Part shown: one piece after another, positions 7,921 through 15,492 of the stretch
Layout: every line of letters starts with the position of its first letter
Position numbering within the stretch: position 1 is the stretch's first letter
Assembly (NCBI GenBank): GCA_040768665.1
Contig: JAXGMN010000007.1
Location: 1 to 64,000 of the forward strand
Length of the DNA: 64,000 bases
Origin: JABWBD01 sp040768665
Lineage (GTDB): Bacteria > Planctomycetota > Planctomycetia > Pirellulales > Thermoguttaceae
Direction: 5' to 3'
Made by a program: the position numbers and the translations under genes
The notes under the pieces: model-generated
Databases searched by the model: none
Seen by the model: only the letters and a program-made list of their open reading frames with translations
What the model was told of the DNA's origin: nothing

Positions 7921-10384
7921 GGTTTGCCCGGGGGCAGGAGACAGGGGTCAGGAGACAGAGAGAACAGGTTGATGGTTGATGGTTGATGGACAGAGGACAG
8001 AGGATGGAGGACGGATTGGGACGGAGATCAGTTACCACTAGCCAAACCACTAGCCACGCTCGCGGAGCGCGGGTGTGTTGGGTGTAGTTCCTGTAGGCTT
8101 CTTCCATTGTGCCGGTGACGATCGAGCCGATCGCGTGAACGCCGAGATCGTGAAGGATGCGGTGGTAGGCGGATTCGATCCGCGTTTTCACGTCGCGGAG
8201 CACCGAAAGGATCACCGCGTCGGCATGCTGGGCGAGGATCCGTGAATCGGCACCGGAGACCGGACTGCCGTCGATCACCACAAACTCGAACTCGTTGCGG
8301 AACCTGGTGAACAGCGTCTCCACCGCGCCGCCGGTGAGCACTTCCAGGCCCTCGTCGAGCCAGCCGCCCGCGGTGACCAACCAGAGGTCGTCGACCGCGG
8401 TATCGGTGACGACGTCGTCCAGTTGGGCCGTTTCCAAGAGCAGCTCGCTGACACCGGGCTCCAGGGGGACGTCGAAGGCGTTGTGCAGGGCGGGGCGGCG
8501 GAGGTCGCAATCGACCAGCAGCGTGCGGCGGCCCGAGCGGGCGAGACTCATGGCCATCTGCGTGGCCAGCGTGGTTTTGCCTTCGCCGCTGGCGGCGCTG
8601 GAGATCAACACCAGGTGCATCGGTTGCTCCCGTGCCTCGCGCAGCAAGCGGACGACGACGTTGTTGATCGACTCGGCCAAGAGCCGCTGCCACCGCTGGT
8701 GGCGACGCGACTTCGCCCCGGAGTCGTGAAACGCGCGGGCGGGAATCACCGGCAGGCTGCCCAACACGACCAGGCCCAGGCCTTCGGAGACCTCTTCGGG
8801 GCTGTTGATCCGCTTGGCGCGGACGTCCCAGAAGAGGATCGCCGCCGGCAGGAAGAAGCCCGCCATGCTGGCCATCGCCGCCATCTGCAGTTGGCGGTCC
8901 TTGTCGGTGGTGGAGGGCCTGGCAGCCTCTTGCTCTTTGGTAATGCGGTCTGCTGCTGCTCGTTTCTGCCGCAAGCCGATCGCGTTCGGTGCGGTAGGGG
9001 TCGAGAAACTTCGCCTGCGCGATCTCGTCCTTGAGCCGCCAGGAGCTCGATTGAGGAGCCGCCAACCTCTTGATATTGCGCTAAGAGCGTCGTGTTCTTT
9101 TTGAAACTGTTCGTATTGAACGGTCGCTATACGTAGCTGCAGCTCCAGTTGGGCAACTTCCGATTCCAGTGCGCTTCGCCGCTGGTCCTTGTACTCTTCT
9201 CGGAGCTTTTCTCGACGCTTTTTCAAAAGTTCGCCAATCGACTCGATGTCCTGCCGGTATCTCCGCTCGTATTTCGACCGGGCGTCGGGCTGAACCGTCT
9301 GTTCCACTTCGTTAAGCAGGCTGTTGAGGGCATTGAGCTTGGTTTGCAACTCCACCGTGGTCGCATCGGTGCGGGCGAAGGCGTCGAGTTCCGCCTCGGT
9401 CACCGCCTGCTCGGCAGCCTTTTCGTCCGCCTGCCCGACAGCCTTTTCAACCTCCTGCCCGGCGGCCTTTTCGACCTCCTGCTCGACAGCCTTTTCGACC
9501 TCCTGTCCGCTGGCCTTTTTGAGGATCTGATCCTTGAGGGCTAGCTCGCCTTCCAGCCGCTTCGTCTCGAACTGCAGTCGGATCAGCTCCTTGCGGTATT
9601 CGCCCAGTCGCTGCAAATCGAGCTGCTGCTTTAGCGCCAGGTTGTTAGAATCGTTCATCCCCAGAGTTTTGCTAAGTTCCTCGAAATCTGAACGCAGGTT
9701 TCTCAGCTCCTTTTCCTTGTCGGTGCAAATCGCTGTCAGTGTGTCCAACTGCTCTTGCCGCGCTTTGCTCTCCTTGTCGACAACTACGTTCTTGTACGCA
9801 TCGACCACGGCGTTGACGATGTCGGCGCTCGCCTGGGCATTGTCGGTTGACAATCTCACTCGGACGATCTCGGTGTTGGCTGGCGAGTCCACCTTGAGCT
9901 CGTCGGCCATCCAGCGAAACGGATCAGGCTGCTGAGCGAGGAGCTCTCGCGCGCCTCCGTTCGCCAAACGGTCATCCTGCAGCGCGGCGGTAAGGACGTT
10001 GTCACCTTTCAGGAGCACCTGCTGTGTGCTCTTGTAGAGGTCGTAGTTGACCCGGGCGGCGGAGGAGGCGTTGGGAATAATCTGATCCTCACTGGAAGCA
10101 ATCCGCAACATGGCGGTGGCCGTGTATTGCGGCTTCGGCGCCATCCAGGCCAGGGGGGCAGCCACGGCGGCGCAGACAAGCCCGACGGTCATCACGGCGA
10201 ACCAGCGGCGGCGGAAGGCGTGCAGCCACGCCGACATCCCGCCGCCGTGGGCCTGCGGGGGTGCGTCGAGCGAGGACCCGGGCGCATAGTACGGCGCCGG
10301 TTCCGCAGGCGCCGGCTGCGCGACGGGCAACCGCTCGCGATCGGACGAAACGTCCGATCCAGGGGATTCGTTCGTACGGTCCAT
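7865..10384 (-). CDS. polysaccharide co-polymerase/BY-type tyrosine autokinase (Wzz-Wzc fusion)
   Basis: An 839-residue inner-membrane protein that would set chain length and control exopolysaccharide export. A Wzz-type first membrane segment (WFAVMTVGLVCAAVAAPLAW) follows a proline-rich cytoplasmic tail. Next come a long periplasmic coiled coil, a second membrane segment (MASMAGFFLPAAILFWDV) and a BY-kinase domain with Walker A SSAASGEGKTTLATQMA, Walker A' RTLLVDCDLRRP and Walker B FEFVVIDGSP. An 8-residue repeat (GQEVEKAV and variants, about five copies) lies in the coiled coil. Residues ~440-480 are out of frame: KDEIAQAKFLDPYRTERDRLAAE is found in another frame, indicating two compensating indels at about 8,950-9,060. 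The final ~70 residues come from repeat DNA, so the true end is probably near 8,060. Confidence 0.85.
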   Translation of the reverse strand: MDRTNESPGSDVSSDRERLPVAQPAPAEPAPYYAPGSSLDAPPQAHGGGMSAWLHAFRRRWFAVMTVGLVCAAVAAPLAWMAPKPQYTATAMLRIASSEDQIIPNASSAARVNYDLYKSTQQVLLKGDNVLTAALQDDRLANGGARELLAQQPDPFRWMADELKVDSPANTEIVRVRLSTDNAQASADIVNAVVDAYKNVVVDKESKARQEQLDTLTAICTDKEKELRNLRSDFEELSKTLGMNDSNNLALKQQLDLQRLGEYRKELIRLQFETKRLEGELALKDQILKKASGQEVEKAVEQEVEKAAGQEVEKAVGQADEKAAEQAVTEAELDAFARTDATTVELQTKLNALNSLLNEVEQTVQPDARSKYERRYRQDIESIGELLKKRREKLREEYKDQRRSALESEVAQLELQLRIATVQYEQFQKEHDALSAISRGWRLLNRAPGGSRTRSRRRSFSTPTAPNAIGLRQKRAAADRITKEQEAARPSTTDKDRQLQMAAMASMAGFFLPAAILFWDVRAKRINSPEEVSEGLGLVVLGSLPVIPARAFHDSGAKSRRHQRWQRLLAESINNVVVRLLREAREQPMHLVLISSAASGEGKTTLATQMAMSLARSGRRTLLVDCDLRRPALHNAFDVPLEPGVSELLLETAQLDDVVTDTAVDDLWLVTAGGWLDEGLEVLTGGAVETLFTRFRNEFEFVVIDGSPVSGADSRILAQHADAVILSVLRDVKTRIESAYHRILHDLGVHAIGSIVTGTMEEAYRNYTQHTRAPRAWLVVWLVVTDLRPNPSSILCPLSINHQPSTCSLCLLTPVSCPRANHDLRNHPELSGGLHCEHP
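7927..8062. repeat. heptamer array at the 3' end of the tyrosine-kinase gene
   Basis: GGTTGAT occurs three times at about 7969-7989, followed by GGACAGA and GGATGGA-type units, and ACCACTAGCCAAACCACTAG at about 8034-8054. The last residues read from the kinase frame (AWLVVWLVVTD) are simply translated GGCTAGT/GGTTTGG repeat units. Confidence 0.8.
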
Positions 10385-10531
10385 GCCTCAACTCATTTCC
10401 AAATCAATTCCGAAGATACCTGTTGTCGCTCACGTGGCTTGCCTCAGTCGGCGGCTGTCGACGGTTGCACGCCACGGGCTCGGCCCATGGGGCCTTGCCA
10501 GGATCGCCACGGCTCGCCGAAATCGACTTCA

Positions 10532-11521
10532 TCAGCGAGCCCCCGCGTGACCGCGCGGCCGGGGCCGCGGCTTCTTTGCCTTTTTTTTTGTCTCTGCGTT
10601 CAGAGACAGCACCATGGGCTCGTCCGGCTCCTCGATGGTGAGCGTGGAAATCAGCCCCAATTCCAGCCAGAGCAGCCCCACGGCCAGCGGCATCATGAAA
10701 AACCCCGCCACGTCGTGGAACAGCTTGTCGGCCAGGTCATGGCTGACCCACTCGTGCAGCACGCTGGTCACGGTGATCCGCGCCACGTTGGCAATGACGG
10801 CGATGGGAATCGCACTGAGGACGACCACCGTCTTGCGGAGGAAACCGCCCTCGATCACCAGCGCCGCCCCGGCCGAGACTGCCACGAACAGCATCATCAT
10901 CCTCAGGCCATTGCAGGCCTCGACCACGCCGACTTGCCCGGTGGCCAGCACGATCACGTTGCCGCGCGAGGTGCAGGGCAGGCCAATCGTCTGGATCACG
11001 TAGGTGCTCGCCAACGTGCCGATTCGCTGCAGGGGATGGCTCAACGTGCCCGCGATGAACCCCGGCAGGGGCACCATGAACACCAGGAACACGATCGCCG
11101 GCCACGCCCATCGCAGGGCCCTCCAACCGCCGAGAAACAACGTCAGCCCGGCCAGACAGGGGACCAGCGACATCGGGTCGAGCAGCTCGTAGTAGTAGTA
11201 CGCCGAGGCCCACCGCATCGCGGCAGCCAGGGCGATCAACGGCAGTCCCCACCAGATCCCCTTGACCGGCTCGAAGGTGGCCAGCTCGCGCCGCGTCCAG
11301 AGCAGGTAGCCCGAGAACACCGGTACTAAAAATCCATACAGGTAGTCCGGTTCGTTCCACCAGCGGTGGACCAGCCCGCTCACCGCATCGAAGTAGTTCC
11401 ATACGACAAGCCCCACCACGGCGACGACCAGAAGCCATGGGCCCGGCCGCCGGGCGAAAGCGGCAGTTGCCTGCCGGATGCACTGGACTGCGTTGGGTCT
11501 CAAAACCATCCCCTTACTCAC
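10532..11521 (-). CDS. exosortase (planctomycete type)
   Basis: A 329-residue polytopic exosortase, the membrane transpeptidase that processes C-terminal sorting signals on exported proteins. The catalytic triad positions are visible: Cys in GVVEACNGLRMMMLF, Arg in IANVARITVTSVLHEW and His in LADKLFHDVAGFFMMPL. Eight or so hydrophobic helices are present, including PWLLVVAVVGLVVWNYF and PAIVFLVFMVPLPGF. The cytoplasmic tail is Lys/Arg-rich. It is probably the XrtU-like planctomycete subtype, judging by the polysaccharide neighbours and an EpsI-like relic at 3.5-4.2 kb, but the subtype is not certain. It is intact, unlike much of the locus. No substrate with a recognisable sorting signal was found in the window. 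Confidence 0.88.
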   Translation of the reverse strand: MSKGMVLRPNAVQCIRQATAAFARRPGPWLLVVAVVGLVVWNYFDAVSGLVHRWWNEPDYLYGFLVPVFSGYLLWTRRELATFEPVKGIWWGLPLIALAAAMRWASAYYYYELLDPMSLVPCLAGLTLFLGGWRALRWAWPAIVFLVFMVPLPGFIAGTLSHPLQRIGTLASTYVIQTIGLPCTSRGNVIVLATGQVGVVEACNGLRMMMLFVAVSAGAALVIEGGFLRKTVVVLSAIPIAVIANVARITVTSVLHEWVSHDLADKLFHDVAGFFMMPLAVGLLWLELGLISTLTIEEPDEPMVLSLNAETKKKAKKPRPRPRGHAGAR

Positions 11522-11598
11522 GGGTCTGCCGCCAAGTGTGCTTCATACTGCCTCGTCGCAAACGCGAATCCCCTCGCATGCGTCCGACAACCGTCGGC

Positions 11599-12414
11599 TC
11601 ATTCGTGAAATGCGGGCTCTTGTTCCTCGGCTACCATCGCGAACCGCACGAGATCCGCGGTGTTGGCGGCCCCAAGCTTCTTCATGATCTGGCTGCGGCG
11701 GACCTCGACCGTGCGGACGCAGATCTTCAATTGCCCGGCGATCGCCTTCTTGCTCTGCCCCTCGGACAACAGCATCAGCACGTTTCGCTCCTTGTCGGTG
11801 AGCTGCTCCAACAGGTGCCGGTCGCGACGGTTCCGGGCCTCGACGGCCAGACGGTGTCGGTTCAATTGCACGGCGGCCTGGATCGCGTCCCACATCTCAA
11901 ACTCGCGGAAGGGCTTTTCCAGGACCGTGACCGCACCGGCCTGCATCGCACGAACCGCCATCGATACGGTGGCGTAGCCGGTCAGGAAGATCACCGGCAT
12001 GAGCGAACAGGCCGACAGGAGGTGGTCCTGGATCTGCAGTCCGCTGACCCCCGGTATTCGCAACTCCATCACCACGCACCCGGTGAGTTCCGGGCGATAG
12101 GCCCCGAGAAAGTCCTGTCCCGAGGCGAAGCCCTGGTAGCCGAGGTTCATCGTGCCGGAAAGCGTCTGGATCGCGCGGCAGACGGTCTGGTCGGGATCGA
12201 CCACGAAGACGACCTGGTTCAGATGCTGGATGTCGAGTTCGGGAATATCTACACGGAGATCGCTCTGCTGCATCAGGTGAACGGCGGGACCCCGGGAGCC
12301 GTGCACAAAGTCCACGGCTTTGCCGTCGTGGCACCGAGCAACTCGCAAAGAGCCGTTACTCGGCGGCATCGAAAGCATCCCGAGGCGTCTGGGGGGGGTG
12401 AGTTCGAGGGCCAT
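11599..12414 (-). CDS. FixJ-like response regulator with Glu at the phosphoacceptor site
   Basis: A 271-residue protein with an N-terminal ~65-residue extension, a receiver domain and a LuxR/FixJ-type HTH (LTDKERNVLMLLSEGQSKKA then CVRTVEVRRSQIMKKLGAAN). The receiver has the acidic pocket (VVFVVDPDQTV), the Thr (VIFLTGYATV) and the Lys (VLEKPFRE). The phosphoacceptor position that is Asp in FixJ (TDLRMPDMSG-type) reads CVVMELRIPGVSG here, so Glu replaces Asp. Such a substitution often mimics phosphorylation, so the regulator may be constitutively active; that is inference. It lies directly upstream of the exosortase gene on the same strand (77-bp gap) and may control the locus. Confidence 0.88.
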   Translation of the reverse strand: MALELTPPRRLGMLSMPPSNGSLRVARCHDGKAVDFVHGSRGPAVHLMQQSDLRVDIPELDIQHLNQVVFVVDPDQTVCRAIQTLSGTMNLGYQGFASGQDFLGAYRPELTGCVVMELRIPGVSGLQIQDHLLSACSLMPVIFLTGYATVSMAVRAMQAGAVTVLEKPFREFEMWDAIQAAVQLNRHRLAVEARNRRDRHLLEQLTDKERNVLMLLSEGQSKKAIAGQLKICVRTVEVRRSQIMKKLGAANTADLVRFAMVAEEQEPAFHE

Positions 12415-12480
12415 GATCGTTCCTTCTTAGATCAGGCGAGCGGACAGTCGTTTGATCGGTGTGCCTATCGCGATCGGTGC

Positions 12481-12512
12481 GCGCAGACTCCGTTCCCGTG
12501 GGTTATGCACCC
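12481..12512. repeat. 32-bp repeated motif, copy A
   Basis: It contains CTCCGTTCCCGTGGGTTATG followed by CACCC. On the minus strand the core folds as TGGGT-GCATA-ACCCA. It lies 67 bp upstream of the FixJ-like gene start, on the leader side. It is identical to copy B at 13651-13682 except for one base, and weaker similarity continues for ~40 bp beyond. Confidence 0.7.
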
Positions 12513-13650
12513 GCTTAGGTGGGCAATCCTTCCAAGGGCTTCCTTGCCAAGCACTTCCGTGCGTTGAGTCCTTGCCGTCCTGGCAAGGCGTCGTTCCCTC
12601 CCTTGGCCCCGCCTTGGCCATCACTGGCCAACGGCGTCCGGCGAATCAACCGCCGGAATCGCGAAGCGTTACCGGGTTGGTACCGGCAGACCTCGCACTG
12701 CGCCTCGCGTCGGTCGGCTGCTGCCCACCGGTGCGCGACAGGATTGCAGTTGGTCAAACACGCGCTGGATCGCGGTAACCAGTATGCCTGGCATACGGAT
12801 GGCGATCCTGCGTGCCGAAGGGACCGGGAAGACCGGCCAGATGCGCCCGGCTTGTGCCGGCGGCGCGGCCGCCTGCCGATGTCGGCCTCTTTCCAACACA
12901 ACGCTGACGGATGCCGTTGTCGAGCATGACGGGCCACGCCTGCGAACTGCGGCGCGGCACATCGCCGAGAAGGCCTCCGCGATCGGAGAGGTCGAATTGC
13001 AACAATTGCTGGCCATCGCTGATCCCTGCGCCTCTCGGCGCGGCTCGCCACAACCGGCGAGCCTCTCTTGTTCCTGCGAGTCTGATGAACTGGGGAATTT
13101 TTCCCGGAACAGCTTGCCTCTGTCCCACTCAGAACATTCAACTCAAAGTCCCAGAATGGACGGAGCTCTGGAACTCGTCAATCCCCCACATCTACGAGTT
13201 TTGCCAAAAAAAGGCCCAAATGTTCACTTCTGGTGAGGATTGCGCCGGTACGGTCCCGCACATCCGCACCACACCGGCGCCAGCCGCAATCAGATTTCGG
13301 TTTTGCGAAGAATCTGTGTTGTCTAGCGCTGTGCTGTATATCGAAGATTGCCCCGGATCCCCGACGAACACCGTCGTCACCGGATCGCAGGGCGCTGAAG
13401 CCGACTTCGCCGGCAGGATCGACGACTGCTTGAGAGTCCGTTCCTCGCGTGCGGTGTCGTCGGACGCGCTGTGCGACGGGATCGCTGCCGCTTGAGCTGT
13501 TCGGTTCGGCTTACCGTCCGCCATCCGGGCTTGCGGGAAGCCGCCGGAGGCGGCCCGCCTACTGGGTCCGATCATGATTTGCCCTTTCGAATCTCGCCCG
13601 CGTCGGACCGCTTCGAGGGGCATTCCGCCGCCTCAGCCCGTGCCGTCCGC

Positions 13651-13682
13651 GCGCACACTCCGTTCCCGTGGGTTATGCACCC
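13651..13682. repeat. 32-bp repeated motif, copy B
   Basis: Second copy of the motif with the conserved GGGTTATGCACCC core, 1,170 bp from copy A and in the same orientation. The downstream flanks are similar (CTNGGTGG followed by TTCAAGTACTTCC versus TTGCCAAGCACTTCC). Nothing recognisable lies immediately downstream. Confidence 0.7.
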
Positions 13683-14632
13683 ATCTGGGTGGTCTTGTCT
13701 CTTCAAGTACTTCCATGGCTGAGACTTCCGTGTCACTGTCGCTGCTTCCAGGCAGCTCGTTCGGCATCGTGCCGAACACGGGCGCCGCTTGCGGGATCGC
13801 TGGCCCACACGCAAGCGGCACCCGGTGGGATCATCGTGTCGGACACCGTGTGTCCGACACACGAAACCGTTTTTGGCTCGCCACGACCTAGTCAAAGCGG
13901 TGGGTCGCCTCGGGACGCGGCTTACCGAGTCAGGATCGAGTTTCTATAGGAATCTGGCTATCGTCAATAACCCGATTTAATGGGATCCCTTGATTGCGCA
14001 GAAATACGCGCCAAAGCGTATGCGTCCTGGCGATCTGAGTTAGCACATGCGCATGCAGTTTCGCACTATGCAAGATCCGTTGCGGGAATGCGAACTTGCG
14101 TGCAATATGTCACGAAGTTCTGTCAAAAATGTGTTCCGGAATCCTCTGTCATTTGCCCAGCACTTGCGATCGAGAATGAATTGCCACACGCGGCATGCCG
14201 TTCGGCCGGCCGGCAAACAACGCGGCATCCGCTCCGGAAGAAGCCGCCTAGCTCGATTGCCTCGTTGAAGACTGGGGGATCGGTTTTAACAAACGAGGTG
14301 ATGGGCGAGGCTCGCACGCGTCTCATTCGGTTAGGTCGGATAAGTCAGATACGTCAGCAATCTCGGCGTTTACCGCAGAGAATTCCCCGCCTGAAAGACA
14401 CTCCCGCACCGGGACGCGCGGGGGACAGCACGCTGTTCCGCGGTGCCCAAGCTTCCGCTCACCCTCGTGACACTTGAAATCACTCACCCCGTGCATCGCC
14501 CCCACACCAGGGTCATTCGGGCGGCGCCGATAACCAGTCCCGCAACACGGGAAGACACCCGCGCTTCCTGGGGGGCCAGCATTCCATTATGTCGTTATTT
14601 ATCGCGCACCCTTCGGCGAAACACGCTTACTC

Positions 14633-14759
14633 CCGGATTATTCACGACCCCGGAGTTCTCGCGGCAGACTGCGCGATACTAACCCGATGCGCAAGCGAGG
14701 GCAACTCTTGTGCGGCCCTCGCTGTGCATCGGGTTAGTATGGGGTCGTGAATAATCCGG
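14633..14759. repeat. nested hairpin element, 127 bp
   Basis: The outer 19-bp arms are perfect (CCGGATTATTCACGACCCC at 14633-14651 and its complement at 14741-14759). An inner pair at about 14677-14702 and 14715-14740 forms a second near-perfect stem (ATACTAACCCGATGC..AGCGAGGGC). The whole element can fold into one long cruciform. Confidence 0.85.
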
Positions 14760-14796
14760 TTTACTTGGCCGCAGCATGCCGAAGACCGTCGCACGC

Positions 14797-15108
14797 TCAT
14801 GATCCCATCAGTGTCATGCCGAGATATCCCAGAAACACGCCAGCGGCGCACATGGCCAGCCCCGCCAGACGGCTATGGCAGAGTGCATAGCGATCCACGT
14901 CCACCCAGCGATCCAGGGCTCGCCACTTGCTTGTTTCCGGAATCCCGAAGATTTTCCAGGTATCGACCCACCGGTTCCCGAGGTTCACTGCCGCGGAAAA
15001 CAATCGCGGGTTGATGACGCCCGCCAGTCCCATCGCGACGGACAATCCCGCCATCGACAGCAGCGTCGATTTGGCCAGTGCGATGAGAAACATCTGATGC
15101 GCTTCCAT
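14797..15108 (-). CDS. small membrane protein, function unknown
   Basis: A 103-residue protein with two hydrophobic helices: ALAKSTLLSMAGLSVAMGLAG near the N-terminus and LAGLAMCAAGVFLGYLGMTLM at the C-terminus. Between them is an amphipathic, aromatic-rich segment (NLGNRWVDTWKIFGIPETSK). The start at 15108 (MEAHQMFLIALAK) is chosen because GGAAGGAGAATCG precedes it; the ATG eight codons upstream has no such site. No family is recognised. It stands alone, beside a hairpin element. Confidence 0.6.
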   Translation of the reverse strand: MEAHQMFLIALAKSTLLSMAGLSVAMGLAGVINPRLFSAAVNLGNRWVDTWKIFGIPETSKWRALDRWVDVDRYALCHSRLAGLAMCAAGVFLGYLGMTLMGS

Positions 15109-15492
15109 CGATTCTCCTTCCATCAAAGACAAGTCAGAAAGTCATTATTCGCGCTCGCACACGTCGATTGTTTCACAACGTTTACAGCGTTTTCGTCCAT
15201 CAGCATTCCCTCTCCTCCTGGATACCCACAGCTTGGGCTGGTGAAAAGAGACGGTTTCGGGCCCCATTTCTGTTCCACACACCACGCAAGGCAGAGCGAT
15301 TTTCCCGTATTTTTTGGGGTCGGAACAAAAACAGCCAACGCTCTCGCAGGCAACTTTTCACCAGCCCACCCACAGCTCACGCGTCGTCACTCAATCGCAC
15401 CAGGAATTGCCCGGCAATCTCGTAGAGATGATGAACTTCCGCCAACTCAATGCTTACGTCTCCTTTTGAGCTTCGCAGAGTTTTCGTGCACG
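15109..15492. other. 384-bp gap with an inverted repeat pair
   Basis: No supportable gene. An imperfect inverted pair sharing GGGCTGGTGAAAAG lies at 15228-15250 and 15354-15378 (the second on the opposite strand), spacing about 100 bp, resembling the hairpin elements elsewhere. It could also help to end transcription of the signalling operon that stops at 15493. Confidence 0.5.

Larger units (their letters stand above)
12415..14632. other. 2.2-kb stretch without a supportable gene; holds a repeated 32-bp motif
   Basis: Open frames exist on both strands, but none shows a recognisable family, signal peptide or convincing composition. The only clear structure is a 32-bp motif at 12481-12512 and 13651-13682 (one mismatch). 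There are also short G+C palindromes such as TGTCGGACACCGTGTGTCCG-type sequence near 13838. I see no tRNA or rRNA. The interval may be a decayed region or the long leader of the regulator at 11.6-12.4 kb. Confidence 0.6.

Noticed and set aside
6223..7986. A 587-codon plus-strand frame opposite the WecA-like gene
   Set aside because: It is a GC-rich antisense shadow of a gene with clear MraY-family motifs; its composition (Gly/Asp/Arg-rich) is not protein-like.
12515..13141. A 208-codon open frame on the minus strand between the regulator and the 32-bp motif copies
   Set aside because: It is rich in Arg/Ser/Cys, matches no family I know and has equally long frames on the opposite strand, typical of GC-rich non-coding DNA.
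13192..13623. Minus-strand frame containing TVFVGDPGQS, resembling the start of a receiver domain (possible decayed copy of the FixJ-like gene)
   Set aside because: The following sequence shows no phosphoacceptor, Thr or Lys motifs at the right spacing in any frame, so the resemblance is probably chance.
15123..15380. An 85-codon minus-strand frame downstream of the PilZ gene
   Set aside because: It spans an inverted repeat and has no recognisable motif or ribosome binding site.
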